Shown here in pieces: positions 1 to 9,437 of a DNA stretch of 64,000 bases. Every line of letters starts with the position of its first letter. Position 1 is the stretch's first letter. The notes beneath the pieces were generated by a model that worked only from the letters and a program-made list of their open reading frames with translations, ran no database searches and had not been told where the DNA came from. Position numbers and translations under genes: made by a program. Source of the stretch: Rhodothermia bacterium (GTDB lineage Bacteria > Bacteroidota > Rhodothermia > Balneolales > Balneolaceae); the NCBI GenBank assembly GCA_030427885.1, contig JAUICM010000008.1:62001-126000 (forward strand), written 5' to 3'.

Positions 1-238
1 AGAAGCCGACTTACTCCGTGCTGACCTTATTGCAAAAGCAAAGGATGATGCAAATCAGATCGTAGAGCAGGCAAAAGCCTCTATTGAGCAGGAAAAAAAG
101 CAAGCCCTAACAGAGCTTCGACAGGAAGTTGCACGCCTTGCTATTAAATCTGCCTCTATGATCATCGATTCAGAGCTCGATAACGATAAAAACAGCAAGC
201 TGGTCAATAACTTTATTGACGACTTGTCAAAAAATTAA
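1..238 (+). CDS. atpF: F0F1 ATP synthase subunit b, C-terminal part
   Basis: This is the C-terminal 78 residues of the membrane-anchored peripheral stalk subunit b; the 5' end lies outside the window. The readable frame begins at base 2 and stops at 236-238. What remains is a charged, alanine-rich, heptad-like helix (for example KAKDDANQIVEQAK), as expected for the b-subunit coiled coil that links F0 to subunit delta. The identity rests mainly on this composition and on position, 11 bp before atpH. It belongs to the same operon as atpH, atpA and atpG. Confidence 0.85.
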   Translation, partial: EADLLRADLIAKAKDDANQIVEQAKASIEQEKKQALTELRQEVARLAIKSASMIIDSELDNDKNSKLVNNFIDDLSKN

Positions 239-249
239 CCTGACACTGT

Positions 250-804
250 ATGTTGGTATCTAAAGCAGCGCGACGTTACGCTATAGCCTTACTTGAGATC
301 GCTCAGGATCAAAAGGCTGTGGAAGACACGCTTAAAGATATCCTGTTTATCAAAAACACGATTGACGATTCAAGGGAACTAATGTTGTTTCTGAAGAGTC
401 CTGTGATCAAACCACATGATAAACAGAAAGCACTTACTACGATCTTTTCCGAACATGTCGGTGAACTGTTAAACAAGTTCCTGGTATTGATCGCTGAAAA
501 AGAACGATCCGGTATTCTTCAAAGTATTGCTTCATCATTTGTGGATGAATACAATAAATATGCAGGTATCATTGAAGTGGAAGTGCGCACCGCGAAAGCG
601 CTCACCGATGCTCAGGTAAATGAATTGAAGTCAGTGCTTGAAAAAAATACTGCCAAAAAAGTGAATCTTGATCTTAAAGAACAAGCAGATCTGAAAGGTG
701 GTTTATTTGTGAAGATCGCAGATACCGTGATCGATGGAAGTATCAAGCATAAATTAGAGCAGCTTGAAAATACACTCCTCGATAATACCGTGGAATTGAA
801 TTAG
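250..804 (+). CDS. atpH: F0F1 ATP synthase subunit delta
   Basis: Subunit delta (OSCP) caps the F1 alpha/beta hexamer and holds the b-subunit stalk. The 184-residue length is normal for the family. The N-terminal helical domain opens with SKAARRYAIALLEIA, a typical delta start. The C-terminal region carries the conserved QADLKGGLFVKIADTVIDGS stretch near residues 144-163, followed by a last helix. The start is an ATG 11 bp after the atpF stop. It is the second gene visible in the atpF-atpH-atpA-atpG order; 24 bp separate it from atpA. Nothing is odd in the sequence. Confidence 0.95.
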   Translation: MLVSKAARRYAIALLEIAQDQKAVEDTLKDILFIKNTIDDSRELMLFLKSPVIKPHDKQKALTTIFSEHVGELLNKFLVLIAEKERSGILQSIASSFVDEYNKYAGIIEVEVRTAKALTDAQVNELKSVLEKNTAKKVNLDLKEQADLKGGLFVKIADTVIDGSIKHKLEQLENTLLDNTVELN

Positions 805-828
805 AACAGACTCAGAAAATTAAATACA

Positions 829-2445
829 ATGAGCCAAGTCAGACCCGACGAAGTTTCAGCCATATTAAGAAAACAACTTGCAGGCTTTGATACAGAAGCC
901 GATGTATATGATGTAGGTACCGTACTTGAAGTAGGTGACGGTATTGCACGTGTATATGGCCTATCTAAAGTAGAAGCTGGTGAGCTTGTAACTCTTCCTG
1001 ATTGTAAGGATGAGAACGGCGATCCGGTAACAGGTATGGTACTTAACCTTGAAGAAGATAACGTAGGTATCGTTCTTTTCAGTTCTTCCAGCTCTGTTGC
1101 AGAAGGAAGTACTGTGAAACGTACTAAAGATATCGCTTCTGTTAACATAGGTGACGGCCTTCTGGGACGTGTTATCGATCCTCTTGGTATTCCTGTGGAT
1201 GGTAAAGGCCCGATAGCCGGTGAAACCTTAAGACTACCTATTGAGCGTAAAGCGCCTGGGGTTATCTACCGTGAACCAGTAGCTCAGCCTCTTCAAACAG
1301 GTATCAAAGCTATTGACTCCCTTATCCCTATCGGACGAGGACAGAGAGAGTTGATCATCGGTGACCGCCAGACAGGTAAAACTTCTGTGGCTATTGATAC
1401 TATTCTGAACCAGAAAGCAACACAGGACACTGATAATCCTGTATTTTGTATTTATGTTGCTGTTGGTCAGAAAGCATCTACAGTTGCTGGTATCAAAAAA
1501 GTGTTGGAAGAGAACGGAGCAATGGAATACTCTGTGATCATCAATGCTCCTGCCAGTTCCGCTGCACCTCTTCAGTATATCGCACCATTTACCGGTGCTG
1601 CTGTGGGTGAATACTTCCGCGATACAGGTAGACATGCTCTTGTGATCTATGATGACCTTTCAAAGCAGGCAGTGGCTTACCGTGAACTTTCATTGCTTCT
1701 TAAACGCCCTCCGGGACGTGAAGCATACCCTGGTGACGTATTCTATTTACATAGCCGTCTGCTTGAACGTGCTGCTAAGATCATTAATGATGATAAGGTA
1801 GCTCGTGCTATGAATAACATACCTGATGAACTAAAACCAAAAGTGAAAGGTGGAGGATCATTAACTGCACTTCCGGTTATTGAGACTCAGGCTGGTGACG
1901 TATCTGCATATATCCCAACCAACGTGATTTCTATTACTGATGGACAGATCTTCCTGGATACTGACTTGTTTAACTCAGGTATTCGTCCTGCGATTGATGT
2001 GGGTATTTCGGTATCTCGTGTGGGTGGTTCTGCTCAGGTTAAATCAATGAAGAAACTATCCGGTACTTTGAAGCTTGACCTTGCTCAGTATCGTGAACTT
2101 GAAGCATTTGCAAAATTCGGTTCTGATCTTGATGCTGCCACTCAGGCACAGCTTCGTCGTGGTGAGCGTACTGCAGAACTATTGAAGCAGGATGTCTATC
2201 AGCCGCTTCCTGTTGAACAACAGATCGTATTGTTGAAGATCAACTCTGTTGGCCTTCTCGACAAACTTCCTGTAAGTGCGATCAGTGAGTTCCAGGCTCA
2301 GTTCCTTGAAACAGTTCTAAGCAAATACTCAAAAGAAATGCAGGGACTTGCTGACAGTGGAGTACTGAGTGATGAGTTTGGCGATAATATTGTAGAGACT
2401 GCAAAAACAGTAATTGATCAAATTCTCGCATCTGTAGAAGCATAA
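829..2445 (+). CDS. atpA: F0F1 ATP synthase subunit alpha
   Basis: Subunit alpha is the non-catalytic nucleotide-binding subunit of F1. The 538 residues contain an N-terminal beta-barrel, the Walker A motif GDRQTGKT at about 178-185, the Walker B strand LVIYDD at 271-276, and the family signature [10 protein letters not shown] at 387-396 followed by the arginine-finger region (R397). It is slightly longer than the roughly 510-residue E. coli protein, mostly through loops in the N-terminal domain. Only 3 bp separate it from atpG, so the two are surely co-transcribed. An antisense reading frame at the start is a shadow. Confidence 0.98.
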   Translation: MSQVRPDEVSAILRKQLAGFDTEADVYDVGTVLEVGDGIARVYGLSKVEAGELVTLPDCKDENGDPVTGMVLNLEEDNVGIVLFSSSSSVAEGSTVKRTKDIASVNIGDGLLGRVIDPLGIPVDGKGPIAGETLRLPIERKAPGVIYREPVAQPLQTGIKAIDSLIPIGRGQRELIIGDRQTGKTSVAIDTILNQKATQDTDNPVFCIYVAVGQKASTVAGIKKVLEENGAMEYSVIINAPASSAAPLQYIAPFTGAAVGEYFRDTGRHALVIYDDLSKQAVAYRELSLLLKRPPGREAYPGDVFYLHSRLLERAAKIINDDKVARAMNNIPDELKPKVKGGGSLTALPVIETQAGDVSAYIPTNVISITDGQIFLDTDLFNSGIRPAIDVGISVSRVGGSAQVKSMKKLSGTLKLDLAQYRELEAFAKFGSDLDAATQAQLRRGERTAELLKQDVYQPLPVEQQIVLLKINSVGLLDKLPVSAISEFQAQFLETVLSKYSKEMQGLADSGVLSDEFGDNIVETAKTVIDQILASVEA

Positions 2446-2448
2446 ATC

Positions 2449-3342
2449 ATGGCCAATTTACGCGACATACGTAACAGGATCTCAACGGTAAATAATACCC
2501 AGCAGATCACTAAAGCCATGAAAATGGTTGCTGCTGCAAAGCTGAGACGTGCTCAGGACCGAATGGTTCAAACACGCCCATATGCAACTAAGATTCAGGA
2601 CGTTGTTGGCCGTTTGGTTGGCAGCAGTTCAGCGACGAATCCAATAATGAGAACAGCTGACAGTGTTGATAATGTTGTGATGATCGTTGTTGGTTCTGAC
2701 AGAGGTCTTTGCGGTGGATTCAATAACAACTTGTTTAAGACTGTTGAGAAAACTATTGAAAAAGATCTGAGCAGTTATAATGATTCTGGAAATCTTGCTC
2801 TTATAACTATTGGTAAGAAAGCGACAGCGTATTTCAAGAAAAGGAAATACAACGTAACGGAATCACATCCAGGGTTCTTTGATTCTATTGAATACGGAAA
2901 AACCTCAGATGTAATGACTGCAGTAACCGGGAGTTTCATTGATGAAACTTACGATGAAGTATACATTGCATATAATGAATTCAAATCTGTAATAGCACAG
3001 AACAGAAAGGTTGTAAAGGTACTTCCAATCGATAAAGAGCAAATTTCAGACGAATCTGATGATGCTTCTAAAGATGCAATTGATTATATTTTCGAGCCCA
3101 ATTCGGAGGAGATTTTAGCACGGCTTTTACCTCTGCATTTAAACATGCAATTATGGAGAGCTATACTTGAATCCAATGCTTCGGAGCAGGGCGCACGGAT
3201 GTCGGCAATGGATAGTGCAACTGAAAACGCGAAAGAACTTGAGCGTGAATTGAAATTGAAATATAACCAGGCACGTCAAAGTGCTATTACTACGGAGATC
3301 TCCGAAATCGTGTCTGGTGCTCAGGCACTTCGGGATTCTTAG
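2449..3342 (+). CDS. atpG: F0F1 ATP synthase subunit gamma
   Basis: Gamma is the rotating central shaft of F1. The 297-residue protein has the conserved N-terminal coiled-coil helix ([18 protein letters not shown] near residues 21-38), the Rossmann-like middle domain with the [12 protein letters not shown] motif near 83-94, and the C-terminal helix ending [15 protein letters not shown]. It is the last ATPase gene here: no beta (atpD) or epsilon (atpC) gene follows, and a serine tRNA begins 10 bp after the stop codon. An atpA-atpG cluster with atpD-atpC elsewhere is common in Bacteroidota and relatives. Confidence 0.97.
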   Translation: MANLRDIRNRISTVNNTQQITKAMKMVAAAKLRRAQDRMVQTRPYATKIQDVVGRLVGSSSATNPIMRTADSVDNVVMIVVGSDRGLCGGFNNNLFKTVEKTIEKDLSSYNDSGNLALITIGKKATAYFKKRKYNVTESHPGFFDSIEYGKTSDVMTAVTGSFIDETYDEVYIAYNEFKSVIAQNRKVVKVLPIDKEQISDESDDASKDAIDYIFEPNSEEILARLLPLHLNMQLWRAILESNASEQGARMSAMDSATENAKELERELKLKYNQARQSAITTEISEIVSGAQALRDS

Positions 3343-3351
3343 AAATTTACT

Positions 3352-3436
3352 GGAGAGTTGGCAGAGTGGTCGAATGCGGCGGTCTTGAAAACCGTTGAGG
3401 CGCAAGTCTCCGGGGGTTCGAATCCCTCACTCTCCG
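3352..3436 (+). tRNA. tRNA-Ser(UGA)
   Basis: An 85-nt class II tRNA. The acceptor arms GGAGAGT (3352-3358) and ACTCTCC (3429-3435) pair, with G3436 as discriminator. The anticodon stem CGGT/ACCG encloses the 7-nt loop CTTGAAA with anticodon TGA at 3386-3388. A long variable arm and the T-arm GGGGTTCGAATCCC follow. CCA is not encoded (GCA follows the acceptor stem). It starts 9 bp after the atpG stop with no clear promoter in between, and is closed by a strong terminator. Confidence 0.97.
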
Positions 3437-3440
3437 CATT

Positions 3441-3473
3441 GAAATAGCCCCGTTTGGGGCTATTTCTTTTTTT
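3441..3473 (+). terminator. Intrinsic terminator after tRNA-Ser(UGA)
   Basis: A perfect 11-bp stem (GAAATAGCCCC / GGGGCTATTTC) with a GTTT loop is followed by seven T residues. It ends the atp-tRNA transcript. The next start codon lies only 17 bp further on. Confidence 0.93.
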
Positions 3474-3490
3474 AAATAAATACATCGTGC

Positions 3491-4924
3491 ATGCGTTTAA
3501 AGCTTCATAATACAATATCTTCTATGATCGCACGAAGTTCCCTTTTCATCGCAATTCTATTCGCTTTACTGTCTGTTAATGTCTATTCGCAGGATACATT
3601 ACGGATCAGTTATGATGATTTTGTAAGCAGGATTATGGAAAGTTCGGGACAGGTCAAATATGCCAGAGAGAATATTGAGTTGGCTGAGAACCGGATCGAT
3701 CAGGCTAAAGCGCAACGTTTTTTGCCTAATATAAGATTTGAATCTCAGCATGGTCTGGTACCGGGGGTAGAAAGTGACAGCACATTACCAGGTGGGCGTC
3801 CATTACCAAGAGATCAGTATTATCTGGATCCAAATCTTACCAACGACTGGACCAACTGGGCTATTTACACCAAATTCAATATTTCAGTAGCACAGCCGGT
3901 TTTTCTTTGGGGTGGCATTAATAAAAGCATTGAAGCAGCACGTAAGGGAGCTGAAGCCGTTCGTTTTCAGACAGAGGCCAAGGAGTCTGATCTGGAGTCG
4001 AGGCTGTTTGATCTGTACTTCAGTTATGTGCTGGCATTTGAAGTGGAACGGTTACTGAGAGAAGCAGACGATATGATCCGTCAGGTTGATGATCAGATCG
4101 AGAATATGAAAAACGATGAAGACGCCGACCTGGATGAATCTGAGGTTTTCAAGTTCGATATCTTTAAATCTGAATTTGATATACAGAAGGAAGAAGTATT
4201 CCGGAATATGGAATTTGTTCGTGAAACCTGGAATTTCTTATTGAATGATGGTACAGGAAATGTCTACGAACCAAAAATGAGATTTTTGGATCCTATTCCG
4301 GCGAATATTGAACCTATCGGCTTTTACCAGAATTCAGCATTCAATAACCGGCCAGAGATCAAAGCCTTGAAGGCAGGTAAGGATGCGACAGAAACATATA
4401 TCGATGCTATAAAGAGGAGAAATCTTCCTGGTATCTATCTTGGAGGATATATCAACTTTGCATATACCCCCAATCGACCGTATCAGGACAACCCCTTTAT
4501 CATTAACTCCACGAACTACTTTAATGGGGGAGCGGCCTTTGTTATCCGCCAGAATCTGAATTTCTTTTCTATGAAAACTAATTTGGAACGAAGCAGGATC
4601 GAGTTAAGAAGAATGGATTATGCCCAGGAAGCGGCAAAGGAGGGAATCCTGCTGGAAGTTAATGAAAGCTATAGACAGGCTACACTGGCCGATGTTAAAG
4701 TTGAAAAGACAGACGAAGCACTGGTAAAAGCAAAAAACTGGGTGCGTTCAGAGCAGCTGGATTATGATCTGGGATTTGGAGAAGTAAAAGACCTTACCGA
4801 TGCAATGAAGAAGGAATTAGAACTTAAACTACAACTGGTACAAAGTATCTACGATCTGAATACTTCACTTGCGAAACTTAATAAATCGGCTGGTTTGCCG
4901 TTACATAGTTTGTTAATCAAATAA
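3491..4924 (+). CDS. TolC family outer-membrane protein
   Basis: A 477-residue TolC-type outer-membrane efflux channel. After a charged N-terminus, a hydrophobic signal segment (residues 15-33, ending SVNVYSQ) suggests export. The mature part is mostly long charged helices with alternating tyrosine-rich strands, including [18 protein letters not shown]-like helix and [11 protein letters not shown] turn features near the C-terminal repeat of the family. The ATG used here has no clear Shine-Dalgarno sequence; a second ATG at codon 12 would leave a more compact signal peptide. It precedes the MlaC-like gene by 7 bp, so the two probably form an operon, but no inner-membrane or adaptor partner is adjacent. 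The substrate is unknown. Confidence 0.85.
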   Translation: MRLKLHNTISSMIARSSLFIAILFALLSVNVYSQDTLRISYDDFVSRIMESSGQVKYARENIELAENRIDQAKAQRFLPNIRFESQHGLVPGVESDSTLPGGRPLPRDQYYLDPNLTNDWTNWAIYTKFNISVAQPVFLWGGINKSIEAARKGAEAVRFQTEAKESDLESRLFDLYFSYVLAFEVERLLREADDMIRQVDDQIENMKNDEDADLDESEVFKFDIFKSEFDIQKEEVFRNMEFVRETWNFLLNDGTGNVYEPKMRFLDPIPANIEPIGFYQNSAFNNRPEIKALKAGKDATETYIDAIKRRNLPGIYLGGYINFAYTPNRPYQDNPFIINSTNYFNGGAAFVIRQNLNFFSMKTNLERSRIELRRMDYAQEAAKEGILLEVNESYRQATLADVKVEKTDEALVKAKNWVRSEQLDYDLGFGEVKDLTDAMKKELELKLQLVQSIYDLNTSLAKLNKSAGLPLHSLLIK

Positions 4925-4931
4925 AGGATTT

Positions 4932-5528
4932 ATGAAACTTGTTAGATTTTATAGTTTGATGCTGATTGCCATATTAGGGCTTAGTATTTCAGGTTTTGCT
5001 CAAAAGACAGAATCAGACATCAGAAATATGCTCGAAGAAAGAGATGTGGAAATAAAGAAACTGCTCGGGCCTGAAGGCAGTGATTATACTGACGCACAGC
5101 GAGAGGAATTGAAACAGATCATCAATGGGGTAATTGACTTTGAAGCAATGTCGATGCAAGCTCTCGAGGGCACCTATGATACTCTTTCAGAAGCTTCCAG
5201 AAACGAATTTGTGGATCTGTTTTCAACAATTGTAAGTGACAACTCTCTCAAAAAACTGGATATTTACCGGGCTACTGTCAGATATAATACAATCGGTATT
5301 GACGGGGATGAAGCTACAGTGGAAACGATGGTATATCTGGATGATGTTAGAACACCTGTTGATTATAAAATGAGCTTTGAAGATGGAGAATGGGTAATAG
5401 TAGACATGAGTATTGATGATGTTTCTACAGTGGATACTTATTATGGACAGTTCTCCCGAATTATTAAAAAAAGGGGCTTCGACTCGCTAATGGAGAGTCT
5501 AAGAAAAAGAGCCGCCCGGGATAAATAG
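4932..5528 (+). CDS. MlaC/Ttg2D-like phospholipid-binding protein
   Basis: A 198-residue exported protein of the MlaC (toluene tolerance Ttg2D) family, which carries phospholipids through the periplasm between outer- and inner-membrane Mla complexes. Residues 1-23 form a signal peptide (SISGFAQ cleavage region). The rest has the family pattern: a helical part with VIDFEAMSMQAL near residue 68, the late YRATVRYNTIGIDGDEATVE strand region, and GEWVIVDMSIDDVS followed by Y-x-x-x-F near the end. It follows the TolC-like gene by 7 bp, and a glycosyltransferase begins 11 bp after its stop. No MlaF, MlaE or MlaD gene is in the window, so it is an orphan here. Confidence 0.85.
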   Translation: MKLVRFYSLMLIAILGLSISGFAQKTESDIRNMLEERDVEIKKLLGPEGSDYTDAQREELKQIINGVIDFEAMSMQALEGTYDTLSEASRNEFVDLFSTIVSDNSLKKLDIYRATVRYNTIGIDGDEATVETMVYLDDVRTPVDYKMSFEDGEWVIVDMSIDDVSTVDTYYGQFSRIIKKRGFDSLMESLRKRAARDK

Positions 5529-5539
5529 ATCTAAGGGTT

Positions 5540-6664
5540 TTGAATAAAATTGTATTCGTATCTGATCAATTTTATCCCCGAACTTCTGCTGATTCAGAAC
5601 AAATTGTATCATCATTAACCGGGTTGCACAAACTGTGTCCGGTTACCTTACTATCAGCTAAACGTCCGCTCTCAGATCCGACTACAAATACTCGTCTTAA
5701 TGAGTATTACAATGTGGCAGCTGACTTTTCTCTGGATTTCATTCCGATCTCACCAAATATCAGAGGTTTTGAAAAGCTGATCTTTTCCGTAAAAGCGGCT
5801 TTCAGCATCCGGAAAGAAGATTTCTCCCTTGTTTACACCCGGAATATCCCGGTGATCATTGCGGTGTTACTATTTACTCCAAAACCAATTCTATTTGAAT
5901 CGTACCGGCCCTGGCCATCCCGTAATTTTTTGGCCAGATGGTTTTTTAAACAAATGAAGAACTCAAGGAGGTTTCTTGGGGTTGTTCTGCATTCTGAATT
6001 TGCGAAGAAGAGTTATTCGGAGATCGGCTTCGAAGATAATCAGCTACTTGTAGCTCATAATGCTATAGATCCGAAGGAATTGGAAACAACAAAGAGTTCA
6101 CGGGCAGATCTGGGTTTACCTGAAGATAAGATCATCGTATGCTATTCCGGAAGAGTTTCTACTTCAAAAGGAGTAGGGCGATTACTAGCAGTTGCAAGAG
6201 AATTTCCTGATGTGCAATTTCTGATCATTGGGTCTGAAGGAGAAGGAGAAATAGAGCAGGAAGCCAGTAAAATTACGAATGTGAAAGTTCTGAAATGGAT
6301 GAGCAGGGCCGAAATTAATGCATATCTCAGGGCATCAGATATCCTGTATATCCCTACTTCGGTTCAGGCAAGAGATAAAGCTGGAAATACGGTTCTGCCA
6401 TTAAAAACCTTTATTTATAAAGCAAGTGGCACGGCAATCTTAGCGCCGGATATTGATGATATCAAAGAGGTACTAACCCACAATGAAACAGCTATTCTCG
6501 TTGAACCTGATAATGACGAAGCAGAGTTCAGAGGCTTCAGGACGCTTATCGATAGTTCTGAGCTAAGAAGAAAGATTGGTTTGAAAGCAGCAGAAGAAAT
6601 GAAAGGAAATACCTGGAATCTTAGAGCGGAAAGAATATTGAAATTTATTTCCTCTAGGTTTTAA
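5540..6664 (+). CDS. GT4-type glycosyltransferase
   Basis: A 374-residue GT-B fold glycosyltransferase. The start appears to be TTG (5540), giving MNKIVFVSDQFYPRTS, a normal beginning for GT4 enzymes that handle the acceptor in the N-domain. The C-domain begins near residue 195 with IVCYSGRVSTSKGVGRLLAV (the usual G-R-x-x-x-x-KG donor-binding turn), then FLIIGSEGEGE and an SDILYIPTS strand. A classic EX7E is weak: the segment near DIDDIKEVLTHNETAILVEP shows only the second half. The start codon follows the mlaC-like gene by 11 bp. The 3' end overlaps the convergent flippase gene by 4 bp. Donor and acceptor cannot be told from sequence. Confidence 0.85.
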   Translation: MNKIVFVSDQFYPRTSADSEQIVSSLTGLHKLCPVTLLSAKRPLSDPTTNTRLNEYYNVAADFSLDFIPISPNIRGFEKLIFSVKAAFSIRKEDFSLVYTRNIPVIIAVLLFTPKPILFESYRPWPSRNFLARWFFKQMKNSRRFLGVVLHSEFAKKSYSEIGFEDNQLLVAHNAIDPKELETTKSSRADLGLPEDKIIVCYSGRVSTSKGVGRLLAVAREFPDVQFLIIGSEGEGEIEQEASKITNVKVLKWMSRAEINAYLRASDILYIPTSVQARDKAGNTVLPLKTFIYKASGTAILAPDIDDIKEVLTHNETAILVEPDNDEAEFRGFRTLIDSSELRRKIGLKAAEEMKGNTWNLRAERILKFISSRF

Positions 6665-8139
6665 ATCTTAGCTTTTACTTTCAGGATCAGGTCTTTTCCA
6701 ATGAAAAGTGCAAAAACTGTTAATACTATTGCTGCCAGGCTAAATTCACCGGTTAAAGAATCAGTAAACCAGGGCATGGTCTGAAATAGCAGTGCAAAAA
6801 CAAGAGCTGAAGATATTCCAGCCAGATGGGGGCGTAACATATCCCTGAGATAAAACCGGGTAGATGCCACCACTTTTGCTTCAACAACTTCGAATCCATT
6901 CAGAATAAACATGGCTATTGAAGACGCAATAGCAGCACCAACGATTCCGTAGTCGGGGATCAGGATCATATTAAGAACAGTATTTGTTGATGCAACAATA
7001 AAACTATTCATTAAAGTAAGTTTTGAATGTCCGGTCATGGAAACCACATTCCCTGCTAAACTGAATGAACAAAATAAATAAGGGATGGGGAGCAGATAGT
7101 ACATAAAGCTGGAATCTCCCCCATATTCCGGATGTATGAATACCAGCAGATAGTCTTTGAAGATGGCCATCAAAAGAATGATAGGTATAGCAATAGTGGC
7201 AATCCAGGCAGCCGTTTTTGAAAAGTGATGGGATAACTCTTCATATTTTTTCAGTTTGTGAAGACGTACAATATGCGGTGCAAAAGCAGATGAAAATATA
7301 AACTTCACGGATCGGATCTCACGGATCAGCATGCTACCGGCACCGTAAAAACCAACAGCGGTTGCGCTGAAACCAAAAGCCGGTAGCATCAATACATCAA
7401 TACCCGTAATAAACCGGTTAAGGGTCATATTGATATTTTGCGGGATCGCGAAGTCAAGGAGTTCTTTATCAATGCGGAATTTTTTGAATGCCTGAAATAA
7501 TCCTTTCCAGCTTAACTCTCTTGAAAATATATAAATTGAAACAACGAAGAGAAGGATCTGGGTTGCCAGATATGCCACAGCCATTCCTGTTTCTGTTGGG
7601 TCAAAAAACCAGAAAAAAATGGAAAATACCAGCAGAGCTAATGGCCGCAGCCATCCATTACTCAAAGCCTCATACTTCATAATCTTTAACCCTTGCGTGG
7701 CAGCCAAAACAACTTTTTCAAAGGCCATGATCGGGATACTATAGATCATGATCGAGAACATGATACTCAGACCATCCGTGAATTCATCTCCATAAACAGA
7801 TTCAAGTAAGTTGTCGCCAAAGGAAATGTATAACAGAAGAACTATTCCTGAGATGCCGACGCTCCATAAAAATGAATTTGATAGGGAGGTATAAAGGTCC
7901 TCATGTTCTTCCTTATTGTCTGCAAAACGGGAAACAAAGATCATGGCTCCATCTTTGAAACCGGAGGTGAGGAAAGCGATTATGATCTCGATGGCTATGT
8001 TTGCAGTTATAAAGAAACCGAATATGTCCGGGCCAAAAAGACGGTTTACAGATACAAGAAATGCAGGTGCAGCCATTTTGCCCACAACACCCACAAAATT
8101 AACGAGAGCACCTTTCTTTAATTCATTAGATACACTCAT
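6661..8139 (-). CDS. Polysaccharide flippase (MOP/Wzx-like)
   Basis: A roughly 492-residue membrane protein with 12-14 predicted hydrophobic helices, typical of the MOP superfamily oligosaccharide flippases that move lipid-linked glycans across the inner membrane. The N-terminus MSVSNELKKGALVNFVGVV has the usual amphipathic lead-in, and FGPDIFGFF matches the RxLGPexfGxf-type first loop of the family. I chose the ATG at 8139 rather than the TTG two codons upstream. The gene lies 27 bp downstream of a GT4 gene on the same strand, so the two probably form an operon acting on one glycan. The 3' end overlaps the convergent glycosyltransferase by 4 bp. Confidence 0.87.
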   Translation of the reverse strand: MSVSNELKKGALVNFVGVVGKMAAPAFLVSVNRLFGPDIFGFFITANIAIEIIIAFLTSGFKDGAMIFVSRFADNKEEHEDLYTSLSNSFLWSVGISGIVLLLYISFGDNLLESVYGDEFTDGLSIMFSIMIYSIPIMAFEKVVLAATQGLKIMKYEALSNGWLRPLALLVFSIFFWFFDPTETGMAVAYLATQILLFVVSIYIFSRELSWKGLFQAFKKFRIDKELLDFAIPQNINMTLNRFITGIDVLMLPAFGFSATAVGFYGAGSMLIREIRSVKFIFSSAFAPHIVRLHKLKKYEELSHHFSKTAAWIATIAIPIILLMAIFKDYLLVFIHPEYGGDSSFMYYLLPIPYLFCSFSLAGNVVSMTGHSKLTLMNSFIVASTNTVLNMILIPDYGIVGAAIASSIAMFILNGFEVVEAKVVASTRFYLRDMLRPHLAGISSALVFALLFQTMPWFTDSLTGEFSLAAIVLTVFALFIGKDLILKVKAKI

Positions 8140-8166
8140 GCTCAACCCGATATATCATGCTTAATG

Positions 8167-9300
8167 TCATTTACGACTAATTGCCTCTTCGTAGTAGCTC
8201 TCCAGCAATGCAACTTGTTTCTGAAGGTTGAATTCATTTTCCATCTTGATACGTGCATTTTTTCCCATCTCAGAACGTAACTCAGGATCATCGATCAATG
8301 TGGTTATCCGGTCAGCAAGGGTATTGATATCACGTTCAGCGACAAGGAACCCAGTCTTTCCATCTTCGATACATTCCCAGATTCCGGCATGATAGGTTCC
8401 GATCACAGGTATTCCACTGGCACTGGCTTCACGAATTACGGTAGGGCTGCCTTCACGGTCATGATCATCGGCAACAATACTTGGAACCAGCAACATATCT
8501 GTTTGTTTCAGGTGATCAGCTATTTCCTTTTGGGTCATAACTCCCGCAAAGTTAACGTGGTTTTCTATATTATTCTCCCGGACATATTTCCGACAGTTTT
8601 CCATCAGATCGCCATCACCAATAAAGGTCAGCTTTGCCTGTCTGCCTGAATCAAGTACTTTTTTGAAGGCTTTAAGTGCAACGATATGACCTTTTTTTTG
8701 AGTGAATCTGCCAATGAGTAGGATATTAGCAGGTCCATCAGATGAGAAAGTGCCAGGGCTGAAATTAGTAAGGTCGATTCCCTGGTGATATAGCCGGGTT
8801 TTGTGTTCCACATCTGCGATCTCAGACAAGATCTGCTTCATTTCGTTGCTAACTGCCAATACAATATCTGCACGCTCTAAGATCTCAGGAGCTTTAAGAA
8901 TATAGCGCCATCGGTTAGGATCGTATCGCTGTTTTCCCATCAAAGCAGATACATCATTTCCCCAAAAAGTTACCACGAATGGAAGGTTAAACTTCTTCAC
9001 ATATGGCAAAGCATAAACCGCACCAGTTCCAAAATGTGCATGGATCAGGTCAAAGTTTCCTTTTTTTATGATCCTGTTGAATGATGGAGAATAGGCCACA
9101 TTCTGATACACATATTCAGCTATTTTTCCTTTTGGATTATGGTAGTTCTCAAATGGAAAACGATCCTCGTTTAGTCTGCTTTTACAAAATACTTCTATCT
9201 CATAATCAGAAGAATGAGAAGTGATCTCGTCGTATATGAAAGTTTGGGAGTAAGCCAGAAAAGAAGTAGAAAATAAAGCTATTTTTCTTTTTGGAGGCAT
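8167..9300 (-). CDS. GT4-type glycosyltransferase
   Basis: A 377-residue GT-B enzyme of the GT4 family. The N-domain starts KRKIALFSTSFLAYSQTFIY, and the DLIHAHFGTGAVYALP segment near residues 82-97 is the typical acceptor-domain HAH/FG motif. The C-domain has ILLIGRFTQKKGH (donor-binding turn, about 193-205) and the catalytic EX7E region EGSPTVIREASASGIPVI near 281-298. An antisense frame inside it is a shadow. It is the first gene of a two-gene minus-strand unit with the flippase. A TAnnTTTG-type promoter element sits 28-35 bp upstream. It probably builds the oligosaccharide moved by the flippase; the sugar is unknown. Confidence 0.9.
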   Translation of the reverse strand: MPPKRKIALFSTSFLAYSQTFIYDEITSHSSDYEIEVFCKSRLNEDRFPFENYHNPKGKIAEYVYQNVAYSPSFNRIIKKGNFDLIHAHFGTGAVYALPYVKKFNLPFVVTFWGNDVSALMGKQRYDPNRWRYILKAPEILERADIVLAVSNEMKQILSEIADVEHKTRLYHQGIDLTNFSPGTFSSDGPANILLIGRFTQKKGHIVALKAFKKVLDSGRQAKLTFIGDGDLMENCRKYVRENNIENHVNFAGVMTQKEIADHLKQTDMLLVPSIVADDHDREGSPTVIREASASGIPVIGTYHAGIWECIEDGKTGFLVAERDINTLADRITTLIDDPELRSEMGKNARIKMENEFNLQKQVALLESYYEEAISRK

Positions 9301-9327
9301 TGTATTCGTTTGCAGTTAAATTTTGAC

Positions 9328-9335
9328 CAAAGATA
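9328..9335 (-). promoter_or_regulatory. TAnnTTTG-type -7 element for the GT4-flippase unit
   Basis: On the minus strand the octamer TATCTTTG matches the Bacteroidota -7 consensus TAnnTTTG exactly and would give a leader of about 20 nt. A TTTTG lies only about 14 nt upstream, shorter than the usual 19-21 nt spacing, so the -33 assignment is uncertain. Confidence 0.5.
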
Positions 9336-9437
9336 GAAAAATGAGTTTGCAAAAGGATTTATATTTTGATGACTAAATACTTTATCTTTTGCCGTGTTTT
9401 TCCGCTTTGTAACCAGAAATCATACTAACCGGCGTAT

